The translations under genes and the position numbers were made by a program. A stretch of 64,000 bases of DNA from Pseudomonas bananamidigenes (lineage in GTDB: Bacteria > Pseudomonadota > Gammaproteobacteria > Pseudomonadales > Pseudomonadaceae): positions 62,001 to 126,000 of the forward strand of contig NZ_LRUN01000001.1 of assembly GCF_001679645.1 (NCBI RefSeq). Direction: 5' to 3'. A model generated the notes under the pieces. That model was not told where the DNA came from. It saw only the letters and a list, made by a program, of their open reading frames with translations, and did not search any database. Shown one piece after another: positions 1-8,299 of this stretch. Numbering within the stretch: position 1 is the first letter of the stretch; each line of letters begins with the position of its first letter.

Positions 1-25
1 GCACGGTCAGCCCGCGACCGGCGCG

Positions 26-961
26 TCAGGCAGGCACTCCATCAAGCATCAGACGCTGGCGCACCACATCGACCAGTTTGTCCGGCTGGAATTTGGAAAG
101 GAAATTATCGCAGCCGACCTTCTTGACCATCGAATCGTTGAAGCTGCCGGACAACGAAGTATGCAGCACGACGTACAGACCACGCAGACGCGGATCATTA
201 CGGATTTCGGTGGTCAGGCGATAACCGTCCATTTCCGGCATTTCCGCATCGGTGAAGACCATCAACAGTTTGTCGGTCATGCTCACTCCGGTATCGGCCC
301 ATGCCTTGAGCATGTTCAAGGCTTTCAGACCGTCACTGGCAATATGCATTTTCACACCCAACTGGCCGAGGGTGTCGCGCAACTGCGACAACGCCACATT
401 GGAATCGTCCACCAGCAGCACCTCACGACCGCGGGCCCGCTCCAGAACCGGGTCTTCGAGCTTGTCGCGGGACACTTTGGCGTTGTAAGGAACGATTTCG
501 GCGAGCACTTTCTCGACGTCGATGATTTCCACCAGTTGATCGTCGACCTTGCTGATGGCCGTCAGGTAATGTTGGCGGCCGGCGCTGCTCGGAGGCGGCA
601 GGATGGCTTCCCAGTTCATGTTGACGATACGATCTACGCCACCGACAAGGAACGCCTGCACCGAGCGGTTGTACTCGGTGACGATGATCGTGCTGTCGGG
701 GCCCGGCACCAGCGGGCGCATGCCGATCGCCTGAGACAGGTCGATCACCGGCAGGGTCTGGCCGCGCAGGTTGACCACACCGCAGACAAACGGATGACGC
801 TGGGGCATCAAGGTCAGCTTCGGCAATTGCAGGACTTCCTGGACCTTGAACACGTTGATCGCGAACAACTGGCGCCCGGCGAGTCGAAACATGAGAATTT
901 CCAGGCGATTCTCACCCACCAGTTGCGTGCGTTGGTCTACCGTATCGAGAATGCCGGCCAT
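26..961 (-). CDS. cheV: Chemotaxis coupling protein CheV (CheW-receiver fusion)
   Basis: CheV couples chemoreceptors to the CheA kinase and carries a receiver that tunes the coupling by phosphorylation. It acts at the cytoplasmic side of receptor arrays. Residues about 20-160 form a CheW-like domain. Residues about 180-305 form a receiver with the paired Asp in LLVDDS and the phospho-acceptor Asp near 238 in FTDAEMPEMDGY. The 311-residue length is normal. I chose the ATG at 961 because an AGGAG lies seven bases upstream; an in-frame TTG at 964 also exists. A FliA-type promoter lies about 45 bases upstream of the start, so it is probably expressed with late flagellar genes. Confidence 0.95.
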   Translation of the reverse strand: MAGILDTVDQRTQLVGENRLEILMFRLAGRQLFAINVFKVQEVLQLPKLTLMPQRHPFVCGVVNLRGQTLPVIDLSQAIGMRPLVPGPDSTIIVTEYNRSVQAFLVGGVDRIVNMNWEAILPPPSSAGRQHYLTAISKVDDQLVEIIDVEKVLAEIVPYNAKVSRDKLEDPVLERARGREVLLVDDSNVALSQLRDTLGQLGVKMHIASDGLKALNMLKAWADTGVSMTDKLLMVFTDAEMPEMDGYRLTTEIRNDPRLRGLYVVLHTSLSGSFNDSMVKKVGCDNFLSKFQPDKLVDVVRQRLMLDGVPA

Positions 962-1416
962 CAAATGACTCCTGGGGCTTGTACTGGTGAATTCATTAAA
1001 GGGGTTTATCGGCTGATGCCGGCCAATCTTGATCCCCCTTGCAAATCACCTACAAAATGCCATGAGAAAGCATTGATGTCACATTAACATCATGCTTTAC
1101 TGACCCCGTGATTTCATCTGCTACATTCTCTGCGGCGCGACCTCGGTTTGCACCGTAGGTTCCCGTGCCTAAGGGATTCCCCTAGTAACAATCAGGCCCG
1201 ACCTGATGTTCGCAATATCCAATAGCCATTAATGTGACGCCATTCTCATTGCATGAACGGAGTCAGGCTTTTGTGTGTGATCGCAGGTCAGTGGAACCCC
1301 ACCCTCTCGAAACCCCCGGCACACGCCTCGGCACAGCAGGGCGCGATCTCACGACGGTTCATGATCGTCGACACACACGACATTCGCTCATCAGACATGA
1401 CGTTGTGGAGATAAGC
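962..1416. other. Intergenic region between divergent cheV and Hpt-like gene
   Basis: This 455-base stretch holds the FliA-type promoter of cheV at 1006-1032. I see no other convincing gene, hairpin or repeat. The leader of the Hpt-like gene presumably lies in the right half, but I could not assign a clear promoter. Confidence 0.5.
1006..1032 (-). promoter_or_regulatory. FliA (sigma-28) promoter of cheV
   Basis: On the minus strand, TCAAG (1032-1028) is followed after 14 bases by GCCGATAA (1013-1006). This matches the Pseudomonas FliA consensus, TCAAG then GCCGATA. It lies about 45 bases upstream of cheV and points toward it. Confidence 0.8.
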
Positions 1417-1887
1417 ATGCCGAACGACCGCAAAGAGTGGGCACAGCGATTCCCCGAATTTCTCGTCGAGGCTGAAACGCTCCTGGCCAAGTCCGAAGAG
1501 TGCCTGAGCCACTTGCAGTTGATCAGCAATGACCGGGACGCCATCGATTGCATGCTCAGCACTCTGCTCAAACTGGCGAACAGGGCTGACGCCCTGGCAC
1601 TGGGGGCGGTCTCGGAGTTCTCCCGTCACTTGCACGGGTTGCTCAGCCGGACCCAGGACGGCGTCGACCTGCATGCTCAGGCGCTGGAGGCCCTGAAGGA
1701 CTGTTTCACCTTGATGGCCTGGCAGCTTGAGCTGGTCGACCCGAGTACCGGGCAGCTGAGTCTGGACGAAAGCGAGCAGACTTCCCTCATCGAAGCATTT
1801 GCCTTTCAGGTCGGACAGAGCCAGTTTCAGCCGCCGCTCCAAAGCAAAACCATTTCCCTCGTATCCTACTCGGAGCGACAGGCCTGA
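1417..1887 (+). CDS. Hpt-like protein lacking the phosphorylatable histidine
   Basis: This 156-residue soluble, helical protein has the layout of a CheA-type Hpt domain. It begins with a FxxEAxxLL helix (about residues 14-24), followed by a second helix. Where an active Hpt has HTLKG, this protein has TLLKLANRADALAL, with no histidine at the expected site. Histidines do occur one helix later (SRHLHGLL). The ATG at 1417 is preceded by GTGGAGATAAGC. It is divergent from cheV, which suggests a link to chemotaxis or phosphorelay control. That link is inferred from fold resemblance and position, and the protein could simply be a conserved Pseudomonas protein of unknown function. Confidence 0.6.
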   Translation: MPNDRKEWAQRFPEFLVEAETLLAKSEECLSHLQLISNDRDAIDCMLSTLLKLANRADALALGAVSEFSRHLHGLLSRTQDGVDLHAQALEALKDCFTLMAWQLELVDPSTGQLSLDESEQTSLIEAFAFQVGQSQFQPPLQSKTISLVSYSERQA

Positions 1888-2382
1888 GCGGGCGCATTCC
1901 AGGCCCGGTGCAACACCATTAGTTTGAACCATCGAATGTCGCAATTGATTAACTCATGCCTGCCAGCGACACCTGCGAACAATTAATAACGTTCCATGAA
2001 TGCAACCTGACTGCCACGGATGTCAGGGTTTACCTGTGTGTTTGTGAAAAAAGAATCTTCGGACCGCAGCGATAATTATCAAATCCGGTAAATCAACTTT
2101 TCCATTATGGAACTGGCGTCCAACGTGGCGTATATCCTGACTCTTCGGACATATAGGCGAACGCGACCAACGGTATGTTAAGTGGTATTATGCCGCCCGT
2201 TAGTTGCTTTCAGTTAATGGCACAGTGACTTCAATGAGCGACCTGCAGCAAAAGTTGGCAGTCATTTATCGGTCACTGAACCTTGTTGAAAACAGCAGCC
2301 TGAACCACAGTATTTTCAAACAGAGACCGACAATCACACTGCCCGGTCTGCCCGCAGCGAACATCCATTGGCTCCATCCGCT
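1888..2382. other. Intergenic region before the kinase/regulator pair
   Basis: These 495 bases are AT-richer than the flanking genes. A short open frame from about 2234 (MSDLQQKL...) runs out of frame into the kinase gene and has no good ribosome site, so I did not call it. The promoter of the kinase/regulator pair must be here, perhaps around the TATTAT at 2186-2191. Confidence 0.4.
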
Positions 2383-3276
2383 ATGTACGCCAGCCTCAAG
2401 TCAATCACCACTTGGCCTCCCTCCCGAGAAAACGCGCGCCGTTTCACTCTCTTGCTGTGCATTGGAGCGGCGACGGGCAGCCTTTTGACTTATGGTCTGT
2501 CGGCCCCGGTCTCGCTGGGTCTGCTGTTGATCAATATTGCAGCTGCCGGCTGTGTCTGGATACAACATCGCCTGTCGCGCAAATCGATCAAGCTCAAGCC
2601 TCAGGAGCTGGCCGAGCGATTGCTTGAAGTCCAGGAAAACGAACGTCATCGGCTGAGCCGCGAACTGCATGACGATATCGGGCAACTACTGACCGCCGCC
2701 AAGTTGCAAAGCGAATGGCTCAAACGACGCCTGCCGGAAGACTTGCAGGAACAATGCTCGGCTCTCTGCGACACCCTTGAGGAAACACTCAATAAAGTCC
2801 GTGACGTTTCAGCCATTCTCAATCCTCGGCAGTTGACCAGCCTCGGCCTCGAAGCCAGCCTGCGCGCGCACTTGCTCAAGACGCTGGCCAATACGCCGGT
2901 TCACTGGAGTCTCGACTGCCAGCAACGTCTGAACGGCATCCCCGAAGAAATGGCGGTCGCGGCCTTTCGAATCACTCAGGAAGCCGTGACCAATATCCTG
3001 CGTCATGCGCAGGCCAAAAATCTGCTGATCCGCCTGCAGCGTCTTCCACAAGGGTTGACCTTGCTGATCAGCGATGACGGCCTGGGCTTCGCCCCGGCTG
3101 CCAATCCCGGCCGTGAAGGACAACGTGGCATGGCCGGAATGGCCGAAAGGATCGAGCAATTGGGGGGCACCCTGAGCGTGAGGAGCGAGCCGGGCAACGG
3201 CACTCAAATCGAAGCACTATTCCCGTGGGCGCCCCGGGCACTCGAGCGGGCCAGTACGAATAAGGTTATGCGTTGA
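2383..3276 (+). CDS. NarL-type sensor histidine kinase (HisKA_3)
   Basis: Membrane histidine kinase of the NarX/DegS type, 297 residues. Two hydrophobic segments (about 21-40 and 42-60) form a short membrane anchor without a large periplasmic sensor. The dimerisation/phospho-acceptor helix has RHRLSRELHDDIGQLL, with His about 96. The ATPase domain follows, with an N box in TQEAVTNILRHAQ, DDGLGF and a late RGMAGMAERI. A TTG start at 2368 is also in frame; the ATG at 2383 is more likely. The stop overlaps the regulator start, so the two are co-translated. The signal is unknown. Confidence 0.85.
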   Translation: MYASLKSITTWPPSRENARRFTLLLCIGAATGSLLTYGLSAPVSLGLLLINIAAAGCVWIQHRLSRKSIKLKPQELAERLLEVQENERHRLSRELHDDIGQLLTAAKLQSEWLKRRLPEDLQEQCSALCDTLEETLNKVRDVSAILNPRQLTSLGLEASLRAHLLKTLANTPVHWSLDCQQRLNGIPEEMAVAAFRITQEAVTNILRHAQAKNLLIRLQRLPQGLTLLISDDGLGFAPAANPGREGQRGMAGMAERIEQLGGTLSVRSEPGNGTQIEALFPWAPRALERASTNKVMR

Positions 3277-3932
3277 CTTGTAACTTACTTCTGGTGGATG
3301 ACCACTCGCTGATCAGGGCCGGCGTGCGCGCTCTGGTGCTGGATATCCCGGGCTACGCGGTAATCGGCGAGGCCAACGACGGCTCGCAACTGCTCGAAAT
3401 GGTCGAGCAGATGAACCCCGATATCGTCTTGCTGGATATTTCCATGAAAGAAACCGGCGGCCTGGAAGCCTTGCAACGGCTCAAACGGATTCGTCCGCAC
3501 AGCAAGGTTCTGATTCTGTCGATGCACACGGATCCGGCGCTGATCATGCAGGCGCTGGAGTCCGGAGCCCATGGTTACCTGCTCAAGGACACGACCGCCA
3601 CCGAGCTGGAACACGCCCTGGAAGCCCTGCGCAATAACGAACGTTACTTGAGCCCCGCCATCGCCCACACGGTGATCAATCAGGCATTGACCCGCAACCA
3701 GAAACAGCAACCGGAAGTCGCCGACTCTCACAATCTGACGGCGCGCCAACTGGAAATCCTGCGCCTGATCGTGCGTGGCAAGTCCACACGCGAGATCGCC
3801 AACGGCCTGGGTCTGAGTATCAAGACCGTGGAAACCCACCGCTCGCAGATCATGAAACGTCTGCAGATCTACGACGTGGCGGGACTGGTGCTGTTTGCCG
3901 TGCGGGAACAGATCATCAGTCTTGACGACTGA
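3273..3932 (+). CDS. NarL/LuxR-family response regulator
   Basis: Cytoplasmic DNA-binding regulator of 219 residues, the partner of the kinase just upstream. The receiver has the acidic pair Asp9-Asp10, phospho-acceptor Asp55 in IVLLDISM, and Lys near 105 in YLLKDTT. A LuxR-type HTH occupies about 155-212 (LTARQLEILRLIVRGKS, then IKTVETHRSQIMKRL). The start appears to be a TTG at 3273 that overlaps the kinase stop codon in TTGA, which implies translational coupling. The 3' end overlaps the convergent yegS gene by 17 bases. Target genes are not evident from the sequence. Confidence 0.88.
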   Translation: MTCNLLLVDDHSLIRAGVRALVLDIPGYAVIGEANDGSQLLEMVEQMNPDIVLLDISMKETGGLEALQRLKRIRPHSKVLILSMHTDPALIMQALESGAHGYLLKDTTATELEHALEALRNNERYLSPAIAHTVINQALTRNQKQQPEVADSHNLTARQLEILRLIVRGKSTREIANGLGLSIKTVETHRSQIMKRLQIYDVAGLVLFAVREQIISLDD

Positions 3933-4833
3933 CAGGTCGGGGGTTGCCCAGCAGAGGCGAATCCTGTGGCAGATGCACGCGCAATGCCGCCGGGCGCGCC
4001 GAGAATCGCAGACTCTCCCCTTCCAGTGGCTCTCCGTCAAGATTGATGCACAGTCCTTCGGCCACCTTGATTTCAACCCACGGCAATCGCGTGCGCACGA
4101 ACATGTTATCGAGGCCGAAACCATCGCTTAGCAAGGTTTTCAGAGTGCCAACCAACTCCTGAGGAGCCGGCAGGATACTGATATCCAGCAGGCCATCATC
4201 AACCTGTGCCTCCGGACACAGCACGTGTCCTCCACCCGCCTGGCGACCATTGCCGATGCCCAGTGCCAGCAGCTCTCCACTCCAATGGAAATCCGGGCCC
4301 TGCAATTCGCCATACGCGGCATGCAACTCATTGAACCGGGACAGTCCGGTGAACAGATAGGCAGCCCCTCCGAGGACCTTTTTCAAGTCCTCCGAGGTAT
4401 TGGCGGTGACCTGACTGCCGAATCCACCGGTGGCCATGTTCAGGAATATCTGTCCACCCACCTCCCCCAGATCAATGTCATACGCAGGCGTATCGAGCAG
4501 CTCGAGCGCCTCGGCCGGCTCCAGAGGAATGCCTGCAGCGCGGGAAAAATCGTTGGCAGTACCCAACGGCAGCAACACCAGACTGGCCTTGCCGGGATCA
4601 GACGCCAAGGCTTCGGCGATGTCCCGCAACGTACCATCGCCGCCCCCGGCAATGATGTGACTGAACCCTGCAGACAGGGCTTCCTTTACCAGACGCCGGG
4701 CGTCACCGTCCTCCCAGGTAAGGCGCACCGCGATATCCCAACCCTGGCTGCGCTTGTATTCAACGGCCGCACGAACCGACTCGTTGAGTGCTTGCTTGCC
4801 ATGCAAAATCAGCCATGCCTTGTGCTTTTCCAT
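3916..4833 (-). CDS. yegS: Lipid kinase YegS (diacylglycerol kinase fold)
   Basis: ATP-dependent lipid kinase of the diacylglycerol-kinase catalytic family, 305 residues. The nucleotide-binding motif IIAGGGDGTLRDIAEAL lies around residues 60-77, and LPLGTANDFSR follows near 95. The protein begins MEKHKAWLILHGK, as YegS proteins do. It is cytoplasmic and probably phosphorylates phosphatidylglycerol or a related lipid; that substrate is known for E. coli YegS and not shown here. It is a single gene, convergent with and slightly overlapping the response regulator. Confidence 0.9.
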   Translation of the reverse strand: MEKHKAWLILHGKQALNESVRAAVEYKRSQGWDIAVRLTWEDGDARRLVKEALSAGFSHIIAGGGDGTLRDIAEALASDPGKASLVLLPLGTANDFSRAAGIPLEPAEALELLDTPAYDIDLGEVGGQIFLNMATGGFGSQVTANTSEDLKKVLGGAAYLFTGLSRFNELHAAYGELQGPDFHWSGELLALGIGNGRQAGGGHVLCPEAQVDDGLLDISILPAPQELVGTLKTLLSDGFGLDNMFVRTRLPWVEIKVAEGLCINLDGEPLEGESLRFSARPAALRVHLPQDSPLLGNPRPVSRQD

Positions 4834-5262
4834 TGTTGGTTACTCCCGGAAATGAATCTGTTCGGGACATCTTGACCCTCAAGGTACAGAAAAGAGCCGT
4901 GGCAGTTTCAAGCAATTACCGGGATCGGGCCTGTTCTTCCTGCAGGCCGGTATTTTTTCGTACGAAATGAAAGGAATCGGCTCAATTGACCTGTCCTTGT
5001 CATTGGTACACCGTGTCTCGGCAACATTAATCTTTCACCCGAACACACAGGGATGTGCAGGTAATGCGTGAGTACTTCACCGGGAATTTCGATCATTCGA
5101 ACGGCATTTTTTGCCGGAGAAAAACAAGAGCGGCAGGCGGGCGGTTCAATGCGCAGTCATGAAGCAATACTGTCAGTGAGTCCGGTTGCCCCTTTCTCCG
5201 ATGCTCGAACCAGCCCTGAAACTGAAATCAAAAGCGACGCCAACAGCAACGGAGAAACCATC
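4834..5262. other. Intergenic region with a 12-base palindrome
   Basis: This region lies between divergent yegS and a small membrane-protein gene. The only striking element is the perfect palindrome TTTCGTACGAAA at 4956-4967, about 125 bases upstream of yegS, which could be an operator. An in-frame ATG at 5149 could extend the downstream small protein by 38 residues. Confidence 0.4.
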
Positions 5263-5457
5263 ATGGAGCCCCGTTTCACCGAGCTCGAAACTCACCTCAA
5301 ATACATCCGTCGCGACATGGATGAAGTCAGAGGGGACGTCAAAGCCATCAAATACCGACTTGCCTACGCTGCTGGCGCTACAGCAGTGGTGATTACACTG
5401 CTTGGCTGGATAGCCAACAGCCGTTTCGACCAGGTGGTTGCACTGATCAGCCGTTGA
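5263..5457 (+). CDS. Small one-helix membrane protein
   Basis: A 64-residue protein of unknown function. The N-terminal part is charged and helical (MEPRFTELETHLKYIRRDMDEV), and a single hydrophobic helix spans about residues 36-52 (YAAGATAVVITLLGWIA). The layout resembles small phage XhlA or hemolysin-type helper proteins, but I cannot assign it. The ATG at 5263 follows GGAGAAACC. An upstream in-frame ATG at 5149, after AGGCGGGCGG, would give about 102 residues. A 15-bp hairpin lies just after its stop. Confidence 0.6.
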   Translation: MEPRFTELETHLKYIRRDMDEVRGDVKAIKYRLAYAAGATAVVITLLGWIANSRFDQVVALISR

Positions 5458-5461
5458 CAGG

Positions 5462-5496
5462 CTGAACTGCAGGCCCTCACCGGGCCTGCAGTTCAG
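5462..5496. terminator. Strong bidirectional hairpin
   Basis: A perfect 15-bp stem, CTGAACTGCAGGCCC with its complement, closes a five-base loop. It fits exactly between the small-protein stop and the end of moeA, as expected for a shared terminator of convergent genes. There is no long T run on either strand. Confidence 0.65.
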
Positions 5497-5499
5497 GGT

Positions 5500-6726
5500 T
5501 CAGCCGAGCAGGTCGCTCAGCGGAATGAAGGGCACGCTCTCCCCCTGCTCCAGCGTGCGCCCTTCCTGGACCTCTACCAATCCATCGGCCCACGCAGCGC
5601 TACGCAGGACACCGGAACTCTGATTACGGTAAATCATCGCTTGTCCCTGCTCCAGGCGTCCCCGCAGAAACTCGCGCCGATTGCCGGCATGGGGCCAGAC
5701 AAATCCTGCCGGAACCGGAAACTTCAACGGCTCGACATCCTGCACACCCTGGCGACGAAGCAGATACGGTTTGGTCAGCAAGGCGAAAGTCACAAGAGTG
5801 GATGCCGGATTACCAGGCAGGCCGATGACCGGAACGTTGCGAAAATGACCGACAGTCAAAGGTTTGCCGGGCTTTATTGCCAGTTTCCAAAGCGTCAGCT
5901 CACCCTCTTCCCTCAGCGCGACGCCAAGGAAATCCGCCTCTCCGACCGACACACCACCGGTGGACAGAATCAGGTCGGCCTCTTTGAACGCCCCAAGGCG
6001 CGTGCGAGTTGTGGCCAGATCGTCCGGCAGGATGCCGCCGTCGAGCACCTCGCACCCCATGCGCCGCAGCCAACTGCAAAGCACCACCCGGTTGCTGTTG
6101 TATATCTGTCCCGGTCCCAGCGCCGCACCCGGTTCAACCAGTTCATCGCCAGTGGACAGTACCGCCACGCGCACCTTTCGCACTACATCAAGTCCGGCAC
6201 ACCCCAGGGAAGCGGCCAGACCCAGCTCGATCGGACCCAGTCGGGTTCCGGCAGGCAGGATCAATTCGCCCGCAGTCGTTTCCTGGCCTTGCGGGCGTAT
6301 GTTCTGCCCGGCACTCATTGTTTCGATGAACCGTACCCGCTCATCGGCCTCGATCACGGCGTTTTCCTGCATCTCGACACAATCCGCCCCCGGCGGCACC
6401 GGTGCGCCTGTGAAGATCCGCGCGCAGGTGCCTGGCAGCAGCGGCTCAGGCGCCTGACCGGCAAAGATCTTCTGACTGACCGGCATCGGCTCGCCGGTCC
6501 AGTCGGCCAGATTCAAGGCATAACCATCCATCGCGCTGTTGGGCCATGGCGGCAGATCCAGTGTCGAGATCAGATCCTGCCCCAGTACCCGCCCCTCGAC
6601 CTGCGCCAGCGGCAAATATTCACACTCCGCAATCCTTGCGGCATCAGCCATTTCGAGCAGCCGCGCCAGTGCAACCTCGACAGGCATCAGGCTGCCGGTC
6701 TTGCCCGGCTTACCCACGGGTTTCAC
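5500..6726 (-). CDS. moeA: Molybdopterin molybdenumtransferase MoeA
   Basis: MoeA inserts molybdate into adenylylated molybdopterin, the last general step of molybdenum cofactor synthesis in the cytoplasm. The 408-residue protein has the family's domains in order. Motifs include the early SAMDGYAL-type segment (NSAMDGYAL near residue 65), VLSTGDELVEPG, STGGVSVGEADF and VIGLPGNPASTLVTF. Its start overlaps the end of moaB by 17 bases, so the two form one operon transcribed right to left, with mobA divergent next to them. Confidence 0.95.
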   Translation of the reverse strand: MKPVGKPGKTGSLMPVEVALARLLEMADAARIAECEYLPLAQVEGRVLGQDLISTLDLPPWPNSAMDGYALNLADWTGEPMPVSQKIFAGQAPEPLLPGTCARIFTGAPVPPGADCVEMQENAVIEADERVRFIETMSAGQNIRPQGQETTAGELILPAGTRLGPIELGLAASLGCAGLDVVRKVRVAVLSTGDELVEPGAALGPGQIYNSNRVVLCSWLRRMGCEVLDGGILPDDLATTRTRLGAFKEADLILSTGGVSVGEADFLGVALREEGELTLWKLAIKPGKPLTVGHFRNVPVIGLPGNPASTLVTFALLTKPYLLRRQGVQDVEPLKFPVPAGFVWPHAGNRREFLRGRLEQGQAMIYRNQSSGVLRSAAWADGLVEVQEGRTLEQGESVPFIPLSDLLG

Positions 6727-7249
6727 AGGGTGCCGCCTGTTTCAGATGAGGGACGAAATTGCACGGACGGTGCCGTGAATCCAGTTGCTCGGCCAAAATC
6801 CCGTCCCAACCGGTGCGCACTGCGTTGGTCGAACCTGGCAGGCAACAAACCAGCGTACCGTTGGCCAGACCGGCCAGAGCACGGGATTGCACAGTGGAAG
6901 TGCCGATATCGGCCACCGAGATCTGCCGGAACAGTTCACCAAAACCATCAACCTGCTTGTCAAGCAGACAGGCAACGGCTTCCGGCGTACTGTCGCGACC
7001 GGTGAAGCCGGTTCCCCCGGTGATCAGCACCACCTGCACGACATCCTCGGCAATCCAGTGGGCGACTTGCGCACGGATCTTGTACAGATCGTCTTTGAGC
7101 AATACCCGCTCTGCCAGGTAATGACCGGCGGCGGTCAAACGATCGACGAAGACCTGGCCGGAAGTATCGGTTTCCAGAGTACGGGTATCACTGACTGTCA
7201 GTACCGCAATATTGAGCGGTACGAAAGGTACATCGGCCTTGGCTTTCAT
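6710..7249 (-). CDS. moaB: Molybdopterin adenylyltransferase-type protein MoaB
   Basis: MoaB/MogA-family protein, 179 residues, which activates molybdopterin by adenylylation before metal insertion by MoeA. It begins with a VPLNIAVLTVSDTRT segment and carries LITGGTGFTGRDSTPEA, the phosphate-binding loop of the family. It also has CLPGSTNAVRTGWD near residue 135. It is the first gene of the moaB-moeA pair and overlaps moeA by 17 bases. Its start lies about 80 bases from the divergent mobA start, so the promoters share this short region. Confidence 0.93.
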   Translation of the reverse strand: MKAKADVPFVPLNIAVLTVSDTRTLETDTSGQVFVDRLTAAGHYLAERVLLKDDLYKIRAQVAHWIAEDVVQVVLITGGTGFTGRDSTPEAVACLLDKQVDGFGELFRQISVADIGTSTVQSRALAGLANGTLVCCLPGSTNAVRTGWDGILAEQLDSRHRPCNFVPHLKQAAPCETRG

Positions 7250-7330
7250 CGGCTCGTCCAGTTGTAGGGGAAACAGCCCGGTGTTATATCACAGCACTCC
7301 ATTTTTTCGCCGAACCTGCGGAGCGTCTCC

Positions 7331-7933
7331 ATGATTTCGAATACGCCATTGCCACCCTGCTCCGTCCTCCTGCTGGCCGGCGGACGCGGTCAGCGTATGG
7401 GCGGACAGGACAAGGGACTCGTGGAATGGCAGGGCGAACCACTGATCGCTCATCTGCAGCGAAAAGTTCGCCCCTTGACGGACGATCTGATCATTTCCTG
7501 CAACCGCAATCATGAGCGCTATGGATGCTTCGCGGATCAATTGGTCAGTGATGATGTGGAGGACTTTCCGGGCCCGCTGGCCGGCATTCGCGCGGGTCTG
7601 CGCGCCGCCCGCCATACCCACTTGCTGGTCCTGCCTTGCGACGTGCCGCGAATCGACCTTCCCTTGCTTCAGGAAATGCGCGAGACCGCCAGTCTGAACC
7701 CTGAAAACCCTTTGATGCTGCGTCATGATGACCACTGGGAACCCCTGCTGTGCGTGATTCCCGTGGTACTGCTGCCCGCGTTCGAAGACGCCTGGCACCA
7801 AGGAGAACGGAGCCCCGGCCGACTCATGCGCAGCCTCGGCGCGAAGGCACTGATCTGCCCGGATAACGACCCGAGGCTGGCCAATCTCAACACCCCGGAA
7901 CTGTTAAGCTCCCATGACACTGTGTCAGACTGA
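7331..7933 (+). CDS. mobA: Molybdenum cofactor guanylyltransferase MobA
   Basis: MobA attaches GMP to molybdopterin to make the bis-MGD cofactor used by nitrate reductase and formate dehydrogenase families. The 200-residue protein has the nucleotidyltransferase signature [17 protein letters not shown] at about residues 15-31, then [15 protein letters not shown] and an LPCDVPRID metal-binding segment near residue 98. The start ATG at 7331 lies 81 bases from divergent moaB. Together with moaB-moeA it forms a compact cofactor-maturation locus. Confidence 0.94.
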   Translation: MISNTPLPPCSVLLLAGGRGQRMGGQDKGLVEWQGEPLIAHLQRKVRPLTDDLIISCNRNHERYGCFADQLVSDDVEDFPGPLAGIRAGLRAARHTHLLVLPCDVPRIDLPLLQEMRETASLNPENPLMLRHDDHWEPLLCVIPVVLLPAFEDAWHQGERSPGRLMRSLGAKALICPDNDPRLANLNTPELLSSHDTVSD

Positions 7934-8008
7934 TCGCATTCAAGGAACTCTCACGCCTTGTATACGTCTACAGCTTCAGTAACCAAATTTCCCTTCGGAG
8001 ACAGACAC

Positions 8009-8230
8009 ATGACTCAACGGACTATCGCCACTTTCATGCTTGCACTGGGCCTGGCCACCCTCGCTGGTTGCGCTTCGCCAACGGTGATCACCTTGAATGA
8101 CGGTCGCGAAATCCAGGCCGTCGACTCGCCAAAATTCGACAAGGATTCCGGCTTCTACGAATTCGAACAACTGGACGGCAAACAGACTCGCATCAACAAG
8201 GATCAAGTTCGCACCGTCAAAGAGCTGTAA
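8009..8230 (+). CDS. YgdI/YgdR-type small lipoprotein (DUF903)
   Basis: Small envelope lipoprotein of 73 residues. The signal peptide MTQRTIATFMLALGLATLAGC ends in the lipobox LAGC, so Cys21 is the likely lipidated residue. The mature part (VITLNDGREIQAVDSPKFD, then YEFEQLDGKQTRINKDQVRTV) is the SH3-like DUF903 fold. No enzymatic role is known for the family. The ATG at 8009 follows CGGAGACAG. An intrinsic terminator lies directly downstream. Confidence 0.85.
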   Translation: MTQRTIATFMLALGLATLAGCASPTVITLNDGREIQAVDSPKFDKDSGFYEFEQLDGKQTRINKDQVRTVKEL

Positions 8231-8248
8231 ACGATCCCCCGATATACG

Positions 8249-8275
8249 AAAAAGCCCGCAAATGCGGGCTTTTTC
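8249..8275 (+). terminator. Intrinsic terminator after the DUF903 lipoprotein gene
   Basis: AAAAGCCCGCA pairs with TGCGGGCTTTT around a short AA-centred loop, with T and A tracts on the two sides. It can serve both the lipoprotein gene and the convergent pseudouridine synthase gene. Confidence 0.85.
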
Positions 8276-8299
8276 ATGGGCGGCGGCAGACGCCTGCGA

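Noticed and set aside
2204..2488. Short open frame before the NarL-type kinase
   Set aside because: It runs into the kinase in a different frame and has a proline/serine-rich tail with no ribosome site of quality.
5641..7005. A 454-codon plus-strand frame opposite moeA-moaB
   Set aside because: It crosses two real genes and ends without any signal; the opposite strand has all expected MoeA and MoaB motifs.
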